Of a stretch of 29,018 nucleotides of DNA, positions 9,501 through 16,496 are shown piece by piece. Position 1 is the first letter of the stretch. Each line of letters starts with the position of its first letter. The stretch spans positions 1 to 29,018 of the forward strand of contig CAZFLA010000028.1 in the NCBI GenBank assembly GCA_964519405.1. The letters are read 5' to 3'. The DNA is from G963677485 sp964519405. Its GTDB lineage: Bacteria; Armatimonadota; HRBIN16. The notes below the pieces were generated by a model that was not told the origin of the DNA, ran no database searches, and saw only the letters and a program-made list of their open reading frames with translations. Both the position numbers and the translations under genes were made by a program.

Positions 9501-10529
9501 CTAAACCAGCTTACTTCCAAGTCGTGCAACAGTAGCAGCTATCACCTCTTCGGGTTCGCGGAACGGGTTCTTACATCCTTCAACGATGAGCTCAACCGGA
9601 TACCTGCGGCGAAGTTCCCATAGCCCGCATTCCACTAACATCAACACGGTCTTCCGCTTGGCTGGTGCTTCAGCGATGACCCGCAGCACCCGCAGCGCTT
9701 GATCGAGCTTCCTTTCAACATATCCGGCGGCTTTATTCCAATGAGGCTGCCGATGCATGTTCAACAGCTCCAGCTCAAACTCCTCCATCAGCATGGGGTC
9801 ATTCCCACCCCAATGTGCCGGGAAACCCTTAAGGATATACGCAACATCCTCCTGGCTGCCCCGCAGAGATGCTGTCTTCCTCACCATTTTCATGGTGTCG
9901 GCATCAAGGTCACTCTCAGCAGGATCCCAGTCATAGGCAAAAGGTATGCGGATATTCCAGCCAGGCCCGGGGATATCTTCCCACATGATATTCACCGCGG
10001 GGTTGATGGCGCCTAACGCGCCATAGGTATCCTTAATAGCGCCAGCATGGATATTCGCATGCAGTTTTAGGTTAGGGTGCTTGGCACGGACAGCATCCAT
10101 GATGTAGCCTGCGAACTTAACATACAGGGCGCCGATACCAGTCTCATATGCGTGCTTGCACACATCACAGTTTAGCCGGCAAGTTGATGTTAGCTCGGTG
10201 CCGCCAACTTGGAACACAATACCATCGGAGTTCAACGGCGCGTAATAATCATCAACCAGCTCGGTCACGATTTTTGCCCACTTCTGGGCATCTTCACGGC
10301 TGTTGAGGCACACCGGACTGTTCCAGCTCCAGTTGAATCCCCAAAGAACCGATACTCCCCTTTCGCGTGCGTATGCTTGGATCTGCTTGGCGGCAACTGG
10401 CGGTTTATCGGCATGCCACAACACCACAGTGTCCATGCCCGAAGCTTGCATGTTGTCGATAAATCGCTGCCAGTTATATACCCGTCCACCCCAAGTCCAT
10501 ATGCCTACATGTTGTATGGATTTTGTCAT
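9501..10529 (-). CDS. Uncharacterised TIM-barrel protein, probable glycoside hydrolase
   Basis: About 342 residues, no signal peptide. The start at 10529 is chosen because GGGGAGG lies 4 nt upstream; a longer frame from 10553 has no comparable site. The pattern of beta strands followed by helices (HVGIWTWGG, DTVVLWHADK, VSVLWGFNWSWN, DGIVFQVGGTEL, LKLHANIHAG, AVNIMWEDIPG) indicates a TIM barrel of the hexosaminidase or glucuronidase type. A cysteine cluster C-x3-C-x2-C (TCRLNCDVC) follows strand 4, a place where related hydrolases often carry a CxxC pair. Candidate acidic residues are Glu in GGTEL and Glu/Asp in MWEDIPG. No named family can be assigned. It is first in an operon with the GH43-like gene, behind a palindrome at 10557-10588. 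Confidence 0.6.
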   Translation of the reverse strand: MTKSIQHVGIWTWGGRVYNWQRFIDNMQASGMDTVVLWHADKPPVAAKQIQAYARERGVSVLWGFNWSWNSPVCLNSREDAQKWAKIVTELVDDYYAPLNSDGIVFQVGGTELTSTCRLNCDVCKHAYETGIGALYVKFAGYIMDAVRAKHPNLKLHANIHAGAIKDTYGALGAINPAVNIMWEDIPGPGWNIRIPFAYDWDPAESDLDADTMKMVRKTASLRGSQEDVAYILKGFPAHWGGNDPMLMEEFELELLNMHRQPHWNKAAGYVERKLDQALRVLRVIAEAPAKRKTVLMLVECGLWELRRRYPVELIVEGCKNPFREPEEVIAATVARLGSKLV

Positions 10530-10556
10530 GACGCCTCCCCATATACTATTCATATC

Positions 10557-10588
10557 TATGCTGATGATAGTGATTCGTCATCAGCGTA
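10557..10588. promoter_or_regulatory. Operator-like inverted repeat
   Basis: Perfect 8-bp arms GCTGATGA (10560-10567) and TCATCAGC (10578-10585) separated by 10 nt, extendable to 11 bp with one G-T wobble. On the minus strand it lies just downstream of a TATATA -10-like run (10589-10594) and upstream of the Shine-Dalgarno of the TIM-barrel gene. This is where a repressor site, or a hairpin in the 5' leader, would be expected. No regulator gene lies nearby. Confidence 0.45.
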
Positions 10589-10664
10589 TATATATCCTGC
10601 CAACAGTGGTTTCTTGGGGTTTTCTAAACAAGATGATTCAAGCGCATATGTCCACAACCATCGT

Positions 10665-10692
10665 TTGCACGACAATAGATATTTGATATAAT
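10665..10692 (+). promoter_or_regulatory. Strong extended -10 promoter for leader ORF and rsgA
   Basis: TTGCAC (10665-10670), a 16-nt spacer, then TATAAT (10687-10692) preceded by TGA, the extended -10 form. It is the best sigma-70-type promoter in the window. A small stem around 10698-10717 (TGTCGGC with GCCGGCA, loop AATTC) follows within the 5' leader. Confidence 0.7.
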
Positions 10693-10740
10693 GAGCTGTC
10701 GGCAATTCGCCGGCATACTACTTCAACTAGGAGGCCATTT

Positions 10741-10806
10741 ATGAATACCAACACAGTGACGGTCATTGTGTGCTTGTTTGGCACCTCCGGGGAATTCAGC
10801 CTCTAG
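10741..10806 (+). CDS. 21-codon leader peptide ORF upstream of rsgA
   Basis: The frame starts at ATG 10741 and ends at TAG 10804-10806, giving MNTNTVTVIVCLFGTSGEFS plus a final Leu. It has a perfect AGGAGG (10729-10734) 6 nt before the ATG and lies directly behind a strong promoter, so translation is likely. It resembles no family I know. Its stop codon is followed almost at once by CTCCT (10810-10814), complementary to the rsgA Shine-Dalgarno site. Ribosome occupancy here could therefore control rsgA translation, but that role is inferred. Confidence 0.5.
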   Translation: MNTNTVTVIVCLFGTSGEFSL

Positions 10807-10874
10807 TCTCTCCTATGTGAGTTACGGCAGAGTTCCGTCCTGAGGTCTTGTCGCTCGTTCTAGCATTTACAAGC

Positions 10875-10890
10875 ATCTCCTTCAGGAGGA
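10875..10890 (+). promoter_or_regulatory. rsgA ribosome binding site inside a small hairpin
   Basis: AGGAGGA (10884-10890) lies 6 nt before the TTG start of rsgA and decides that start. CTCC (10877-10880) directly upstream can pair with GGAG (10885-10888) over a 4-nt loop, and a second CTCCT at 10810-10814 could pair with the same site. This gives a simple means of hiding it. Confidence 0.5.
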
Positions 10891-10896
10891 ACACCA

Positions 10897-11979
10897 TTGA
10901 TTCAACAATACGGATGGAATCCGTCCAAGCAGTTTCTGGCTGACCAACAATTTGGTACAGACGCAGTCATTGCTCGCGTCATTTCTGAATCGCGAACCCA
11001 ATACGAAGTGGTCAGCAGAGCAGGCTTTCACGCGGCTCAGTGCGCAGGATCACTGCAGCACCATGCCGACAACCGGCTGGAGTTACCCACTGTCGGCGAT
11101 TGGGTGAAACTTCGATGCGAACCAAACACCGATGATATGACAATCATCGAAGCCGTTTTGGAGCGTACCAGTGTGTTTGTTCGCAAACAAGCTGGGCCTT
11201 CAGAACAGCCGCAGCCCATAGCAGCCAATATCGATACACTGTTCATCGTAAGTGGGTTTGATCATGACCTCAATGCATCACGCATTGAACGGTATGTCGC
11301 CCAAGCATGGCAGAGCGGGGCAACCCCTGTTCTTGTGATGACCAAAGCAGACATCCGCGAGGACTGGTCTGAACAGCTCAATCGCATTCAACAGCGGCTT
11401 CAATCAGTCGAGTGTATCGGCATCAGCAGTGTGAGCGGTATCGGCATCAGCAGTGTGAGCGGTATCGGCATTAGCAACCTGAACACCTACCTGCAGGCAG
11501 GGAAGACGGTGGCACTTGTCGGCAGCAGCGGTGCAGGCAAGTCCACACTGCTCAACCATCTCGCAGGAAAGCAGCTCGCAGCCACCAGTGCGGTGAGGTC
11601 TGACGACAGCAAAGGCCGTCATACCACAACCAGCCGAAACCTATACATGCTGCCCACTGGAGCCATGATCCTAGATACTCCGGGTATGCGCGAACTTGGT
11701 TTATGGGGAGTCGATGCCGACGAAGTCGGTTTTGAAGACATTGAGCAGATGGCAGCTTACTGCCGTTTTGCTGACTGCAAGCACCTCAACGAACCTGGCT
11801 GCGCGGTGAAACAAGCCGTCGATAATGGGAATATTGATCCCTCACGACTGCAGAATTACCACCGACTTCAGCGAGAAGCGGAGTACCACCAGCGCAAGCA
11901 GAACCTGTCCGCGCAAGGTGTTGAGCGGGCGAAATGGAAGAGCATCCACAAAGCAGCTCGAAACCTGCAAAAGGGCTAG
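10897..11979 (+). CDS. rsgA: RsgA, ribosome small-subunit-dependent circularly permuted GTPase
   Basis: A late 30S ribosome-assembly GTPase acting in the cytoplasm. 360 residues from a TTG start. The N-terminal OB-fold (about 20-100) precedes a circularly permuted GTPase domain with motif order G4 (TKAD, 149-152), G1 (GSSGAGKST, 209-217), G2 (around RHTTTS, 241-246) and G3 (DTPG, 260-263). The C-terminal zinc finger has Cys289, Cys294, His296 and Cys302. The linker before G1 carries a perfect in-frame 24-bp tandem duplication (IGISSVSG repeated, residues 174-190), unusual for the family. The gene stands alone behind its own promoter and leader ORF and ends at a 16-bp stem. Confidence 0.95.
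   Translation: MIQQYGWNPSKQFLADQQFGTDAVIARVISESRTQYEVVSRAGFHAAQCAGSLQHHADNRLELPTVGDWVKLRCEPNTDDMTIIEAVLERTSVFVRKQAGPSEQPQPIAANIDTLFIVSGFDHDLNASRIERYVAQAWQSGATPVLVMTKADIREDWSEQLNRIQQRLQSVECIGISSVSGIGISSVSGIGISNLNTYLQAGKTVALVGSSGAGKSTLLNHLAGKQLAATSAVRSDDSKGRHTTTSRNLYMLPTGAMILDTPGMRELGLWGVDADEVGFEDIEQMAAYCRFADCKHLNEPGCAVKQAVDNGNIDPSRLQNYHRLQREAEYHQRKQNLSAQGVERAKWKSIHKAARNLQKG
11414..11476 (+). repeat. 24-bp tandem repeat inside rsgA
   Basis: Two identical 24-bp units (11414-11437 and 11438-11461) are followed by a partial third copy of about 15 bp with one mismatch. The unit is a multiple of three and encodes IGISSVSG, so the frame is kept. Perfect identity suggests a recent or actively varying slipped-strand duplication. 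Confidence 0.9.
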
Positions 11980-11988
11980 AAACCACAT

Positions 11989-12026
11989 ATCGGCCAGTGA
12001 CAGCCCTAAAGCTGTCACTGGCCGAT
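11989..12026. terminator. Long stem-loop between convergent rsgA and GH42 genes
   Basis: A perfect 16-bp inverted repeat (11989-12004 with 12011-12026) with a 6-nt loop CCTAAA fills the gap between two convergent genes. There is no clear T-tract on either side, but the position and stability point to bidirectional transcription termination or RNA 3'-end protection. Confidence 0.7.
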
Positions 12027-12037
12027 CGCACTTTCTA

Positions 12038-14167
12038 TCAGTCGATCCAGTACAACTCCACCGTGTAAGGCGCTAGAGTGACGCTTGACGGACTAAGTTG
12101 CTCACCAAATATAAACTCTTGAAGCTGACCAGAAGGTATATCCACAGACACGGATTGCGGTTGATCAGTCAGATTTTGCAGCACCAAAGCATATTTACCC
12201 TCGGCGCTCAACAGGTCACCGCGCACCACTCCTGCCGGCGAGATGCCCACAATTGGCTTCACTCCAACCATGCTCATCAGGTTAGCAATCAGCGAAGCAC
12301 TCGCTTGGTTTTGCCGGCTGGCCCGAGTAAGCAAGCTGCCGATCAACACAGCACACCCCTTACCATAGCGATATCGGCTCATGGCGGCTTCACCCGTAGC
12401 GAACTTCGCGATGACTTCGGCGCCATGCAGCTCCAGTGGTATGGCCACTAAGAAGCCTTCTGCTTTGTGACCGGGCTTCAACTCGCCGAGTGGTTCGACC
12501 AACTCAATTTCCGGTCCTCCGGCTTTGTTGTCAACCCCACGGTCACCGCTATACACATTGGCAGCCGCACTAAACGGCACAGGAATGGCTTCTTTAGCAC
12601 CGAATAGCTCATCCAATCCATATCCAGGCACCGTCTGCGAATGCAAGCCGTCATCACGGCGGAAGTTGCCGAAGAACGCCTCACCAATTAGTGTTCCGCC
12701 GTCTTTCACCCAGGCCTTGAGTGAATCTGCCATCCGTGCATCCAGCAGATATGGGAATGGGTAGACCAACGCACGAAGCCCGTCTAGCTTGCCTTCACGC
12801 AGTTCGTCGGAGTGCACAAACCGCACTCTGTATCCTGCCCGAGCGAGCGCGTCATAACATCCACGCAGGCTTTCGTCATGAAGGCTGAAACCACCTTCCG
12901 CGCACCAACTGAATATGTGGTTCTCTGGGCTGAATAGAATGCCAACCGCCTCACCCGTGGGCTGCATATTCCACACAAACTCTGCCTTACGCTGCAATGC
13001 ATTGTTCACCTGAGCCACATGCTGCAGCCATGGTGCTGGTGAGCCATCTGGTTTTGTAAGCCCCCACGCTGGTGATTCGGTGCCCAGCAGTTCGGGTCGA
13101 TACTGCCAGAACAAGAAGCCTTTTATACCGCGGCTCAACGGGATCAGCAGATGGCGCTTAACATCCGCCAGTTCCAGCGGACGAGGACGGCTCAGGCTGG
13201 TGCCCGGCAGAGCATGGATCTCGGCGTTTATGGCTGGACGACCATTCGCTGCCGACACTACCATGTCTGCAGCAAATGGGTCGCTGCCTAGGCTGTTTCC
13301 AAACCAGTCGCAGGGCTCTGCAAGACGCCAGTCATCGCTGCCGGCATGGATGGCATTGAAAATAGGCATCGGCACGATGTGACACATCACCGGATGCTGC
13401 AGATCTACGCTCTTGATGGCATCTATGCGCAGTTTTAACTCGGCGGTCATCATCTCTACATGGAACATGCGCCAGTCGATCATGTCGTTGAAGACGCTGG
13501 GGATTACTGGCAGTTCCACATCGCTGAAGCTGCGGTAGTTGCGGTTCCAGGCAGCATTCAAGCCGGCGATATCAACATATTTACCGCGCAGCCATTCGAT
13601 AAACCGACTGCGGCAATGCGGGCAGTAACAGAGTTGATCCTGCCACCGTCCTTCACGGGCAGTGCCGCCAGATAGCTCCGGTTCATTCCAAACATCCCAC
13701 ACATTGAGTGCAGGATGGTTGCCCAGCTCGCTGGCTAGATGCTCCAGAAACTGACGCCGCAGCTGTTGTGCTTCGGGATGGTTGTTGCATGGGCCAGGCC
13801 AACCCCCAATTTGCCGACAGGGGCTCACCCATGGTCCTAGCTTCCGACCATCAGCAGTGACCATTCGGCAATCGTCCTCTAGATCGTTCAACCATACTGG
13901 GCCTACATCAAAGATTGTGTTGATGGTCACTTTGATGTTTTTCGAATGAGCTAAGTCCATCAGCTTCTTCAAGTCGCTGAAGTCATACATACCTGGTTCA
14001 GGAGCGTTCCAACGCCACTGCGCCCAGATTTTTATGTTGTTGAGCCCTGCCTCAGCAAAGCTGTTGATGTCTTTCTCCCATTCTGTTTCATATGGAGTAG
14101 GAGCACGGTAATACTGGCTTCCAAATGGAATATATCCCGGAAATTGGCTGAACTGTTGTGCTGACAC
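12038..14167 (-). CDS. GH42 beta-galactosidase
   Basis: Hydrolyses terminal beta-galactosides (in this family sometimes arabinosides). 709 residues, the normal family length, with no signal peptide, so cytoplasmic. The N-terminal TIM barrel carries acid/base Glu162 in WDVWNEPE and nucleophile Glu316 in INAEIHA. The zinc-site cysteines of GH42 are present (Cys180, 182 and 185 in CYCPHC, perhaps with Cys100). A trimerisation-type Rossmann domain follows (about 400-620), then a small beta domain at the end. It starts with GTG at 14167, with AGGAG 9 nt upstream. It is single, converging on rsgA, with a possible promoter and a direct repeat upstream. Confidence 0.93.
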   Translation of the reverse strand: MSAQQFSQFPGYIPFGSQYYRAPTPYETEWEKDINSFAEAGLNNIKIWAQWRWNAPEPGMYDFSDLKKLMDLAHSKNIKVTINTIFDVGPVWLNDLEDDCRMVTADGRKLGPWVSPCRQIGGWPGPCNNHPEAQQLRRQFLEHLASELGNHPALNVWDVWNEPELSGGTAREGRWQDQLCYCPHCRSRFIEWLRGKYVDIAGLNAAWNRNYRSFSDVELPVIPSVFNDMIDWRMFHVEMMTAELKLRIDAIKSVDLQHPVMCHIVPMPIFNAIHAGSDDWRLAEPCDWFGNSLGSDPFAADMVVSAANGRPAINAEIHALPGTSLSRPRPLELADVKRHLLIPLSRGIKGFLFWQYRPELLGTESPAWGLTKPDGSPAPWLQHVAQVNNALQRKAEFVWNMQPTGEAVGILFSPENHIFSWCAEGGFSLHDESLRGCYDALARAGYRVRFVHSDELREGKLDGLRALVYPFPYLLDARMADSLKAWVKDGGTLIGEAFFGNFRRDDGLHSQTVPGYGLDELFGAKEAIPVPFSAAANVYSGDRGVDNKAGGPEIELVEPLGELKPGHKAEGFLVAIPLELHGAEVIAKFATGEAAMSRYRYGKGCAVLIGSLLTRASRQNQASASLIANLMSMVGVKPIVGISPAGVVRGDLLSAEGKYALVLQNLTDQPQSVSVDIPSGQLQEFIFGEQLSPSSVTLAPYTVELYWID

Positions 14168-14213
14168 GGTTTACCACTCCTAAATCTGAGATCTGTCGAT
14201 AAGGCTCTCTACT

Positions 14214-14242
14214 TGAATACCATATTCATGCACACATATCAA
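14214..14242 (-). promoter_or_regulatory. Candidate promoter for the GH42 gene
   Basis: On the minus strand, TTGATA (14242-14237), 17 nt, then TATTCA (14219-14214) preceded by TGG. The -35 is good and the -10 weak but of the extended type. It lies 47 nt before the GTG start, directly downstream of a 7-bp direct repeat. Confidence 0.35.
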
Positions 14243-14244
14243 TA

Positions 14245-14266
14245 GCGAATTTAGTTCGTGCGAATT
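14245..14266. repeat. Direct repeat upstream of the GH42 promoter
   Basis: GCGAATT occurs at 14245-14251 and again at 14260-14266, a 15-nt period, ending two bases before the putative -35 of the GH42 gene. This layout fits an activator binding two half-sites. It could also be chance. Confidence 0.35.
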
Positions 14267-14273
14267 AGGGCCA

Positions 14274-14302
14274 GTGAGCACCTAATACTATCGGGTGCTC
14301 AC
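14274..14302 (-). terminator. Stem-loop after the glycosyltransferase operon
   Basis: A perfect 9-bp stem (14274-14282 with 14294-14302) and 11-nt loop lie 13 nt beyond the stop of the glycosyltransferase gene, at the end of the large minus-strand cluster. There is no T-tract, so termination may need Rho or be partial. Confidence 0.5.
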
Positions 14303-14314
14303 CTGATCACTATG

Positions 14315-16495
14315 CTATGGGGTATCTTGCGGAGGATTACTATCTGCAGAATCATCACTCGATGGTGTTGAGCTGTCTGAAGGCTCATCAGCGTCCGTAT
14401 CAGCTTGATGTGTTTCTGGCCGTTCATTATCATCATCATGAGAGTGAACATCGATACTGATGTTATGCTCCTGGTAATAGCGCTCAATATCATCAGGCAG
14501 TGCCAAACCCAGTTCAATCGTAAAGTCGGAAAGCACATCCAATATCTCCGGATCGCCGAAAGCAAGGTCAGGCTGAGCCAGAACCAACAAGAGATGGTCA
14601 CCAATCAAACGCACAGGGATGATACCATGACGCAGCAGAGTATCGGTCACGCTGCTGGACAGTTCCTTAAGTTGCCCAGGTGTAGCAGAAGCGGCTTCGA
14701 TATCGACAAACGGCACCTGGTATAGCTCCGATATCGACTGCATATGCTCTTGCTCAGTGATGTGGGCATTCTTGAGCAGATACTCCACCACCGCCTCATC
14801 GGTGCCATTTGTGGCAGCCACCGCGGCTGCTAACAGCTCATCGGTAACATATCCGCGTGCCTTGAGGATGTCTTGAAGTGTAGAGACTTTCCGCTCAGCT
14901 GTAACCAGTGTTGGAAACCGGTTGGTGGTCTTTTCCCACTTAATCTGTATACCGGTTCGTCGTCCCTTAATGAACTGCCTTAAGGCAATGAGCATAGCAT
15001 GAGAGCTCATAACATTGGCGTATGGTGTTCGAGTGACACTTAACATTGCCGGCAAGAACCCATACAACCTGTAGTTTGTGAGCATCTTTTGACTCATACG
15101 AAACAGCATCAGGAACAGATCCACCGCCAAAACATAACTCAACCAAGTGCGTGCATCCATGAGTGACAGCATCTGCAGAGAGTCTGGCCAGTAGTTTGCC
15201 CAAACGGCAAAAATGACCGTGTATATGAAGACCATATAACCGATCATCGTCATGAAGTTGGCGAACAGAGCCTTACGGTCTCTATACAAGCAATACTTCA
15301 TGGCTAGAGTGCCCGGCCAGCCGGTATTGGTCCATTCCTGAAAGACAATGCCTAAGCACCAACGGCTTCGCTGTCGAACAGCATTGCGATACACGGTTGG
15401 GAAGAAAGAACGAGTAGCAATCCACTCGGGTATCGTCGTTTCAATATATGGGCCAATGATTCCCAAAAACCGTCTTCGCTCAATAATTCTAGGAACGAAT
15501 TGCTGCACAAATACGGGTTTCAGGTTATGCTTACGTATCTTAACCGAAATCGCATAGTCTTCGGTAAGGCTGTTTGTGCTAAACACCTCACCGGCGTAGA
15601 TATCATCTAGCTTGTGAAGCGCCTCTTTACTGAAGGCTGTGCCCACTCCTGCAGATGGCACTATTCCGCTGATAAGACCACGCGACACAACGTCCTTAAC
15701 GTGATATTCTGCAAACTCATCGTTATATACCCAGTGGGTAAAGTTGAACAGAGGCACTTCCAAAGGGAAGATAGGTATCTGCACCATACCTGCTTCCGGC
15801 ATCAGGTAGTTGTAGAGTTTAAAGGCCATAGGATGAATAACATCTTCTGCATCATGCATCACGATGATGTCAAACTCCTGCCCCGTCTCTTTTTGGTATT
15901 GAATGATCGCCGTATAGATTTGGTTGAGGTTATCCGCTTTGTTCGTTGGTCCAGGGTTAGTACCTACAACGCAGTGCACCCTAGGGAACCGAGCCGCCGC
16001 TTCTGCAACAGCATTTATCGTCGCCTGATCGTTAGGATAGGTGCCAACAAACACCTCGTAGTTGTCATAGTCGATGATTTCGAGGTTATGGGCTACCGCA
16101 GCACCGATGACTTCCGACTCCTGCCAGCACGGCACCATGAGCGCCACTCGACTACGGGCTTTGGTATTCAACTGTTCCAATGAGATCGCCGCATAAGGAG
16201 CCCGTTTCATCTTTTTGTTGGCCAAGATGCGGCGCGTATAGTAGACGATATCGAGGAACAAGTCATCTAAACCTGACAACAAAAATACGACGGCGCATAT
16301 AGCCAACAATACGCCGAATACCTGCCCCAGTATCATCCACCCGGTGATGCGCATGTAACCCATCATATCCGTGATGGCCCATAACGCCAGGGTAAAACCG
16401 GCAACAAGCGATGTTATGCTTGTTGCCAGCATGATAGCCTCCAGCGGCCTTATCGGTATGGCGTAACGCTTATTGCGCACCGTTATGGTAGCCAT
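14315..16495 (-). CDS. NfrB-like membrane glycosyltransferase (GT2) with C-terminal MshEN-type domain
   Basis: Probable polymerising glycosyltransferase of the inner membrane. 726 residues. Two N-terminal membrane helices (about 18-44 and 52-78), a cytosolic GT-A domain, further membrane helices (about 408-470), then a soluble tail. Catalytic motifs of processive GT2 enzymes are present: HDAED (214-218), TED (311-313) and QRSRW (375-379, the QxxRW motif). Residues about 536-675 match the MshEN/type II ATPase N-terminal fold (EYLLKNAHITEQ, LYQVPFVDIE), which in E. coli NfrB senses cyclic di-GMP; the usual RLG arginines are not visible here. The last 45 residues are acidic, Asp/Ser-rich and probably disordered. 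The start is one base after the stop of the TPR gene, with GAGG 7 nt upstream, so translation is coupled. It is the polymer-making core of the cluster. Confidence 0.85.
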   Translation of the reverse strand: MATITVRNKRYAIPIRPLEAIMLATSITSLVAGFTLALWAITDMMGYMRITGWMILGQVFGVLLAICAVVFLLSGLDDLFLDIVYYTRRILANKKMKRAPYAAISLEQLNTKARSRVALMVPCWQESEVIGAAVAHNLEIIDYDNYEVFVGTYPNDQATINAVAEAAARFPRVHCVVGTNPGPTNKADNLNQIYTAIIQYQKETGQEFDIIVMHDAEDVIHPMAFKLYNYLMPEAGMVQIPIFPLEVPLFNFTHWVYNDEFAEYHVKDVVSRGLISGIVPSAGVGTAFSKEALHKLDDIYAGEVFSTNSLTEDYAISVKIRKHNLKPVFVQQFVPRIIERRRFLGIIGPYIETTIPEWIATRSFFPTVYRNAVRQRSRWCLGIVFQEWTNTGWPGTLAMKYCLYRDRKALFANFMTMIGYMVFIYTVIFAVWANYWPDSLQMLSLMDARTWLSYVLAVDLFLMLFRMSQKMLTNYRLYGFLPAMLSVTRTPYANVMSSHAMLIALRQFIKGRRTGIQIKWEKTTNRFPTLVTAERKVSTLQDILKARGYVTDELLAAAVAATNGTDEAVVEYLLKNAHITEQEHMQSISELYQVPFVDIEAASATPGQLKELSSSVTDTLLRHGIIPVRLIGDHLLLVLAQPDLAFGDPEILDVLSDFTIELGLALPDDIERYYQEHNISIDVHSHDDDNERPETHQADTDADEPSDSSTPSSDDSADSNPPQDTP

Positions 16496-16496
16496 A

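Noticed and set aside
15614..16183. 189-codon plus-strand frame
   Set aside because: It is antisense to the conserved catalytic domain of the glycosyltransferase, with no independent signal.
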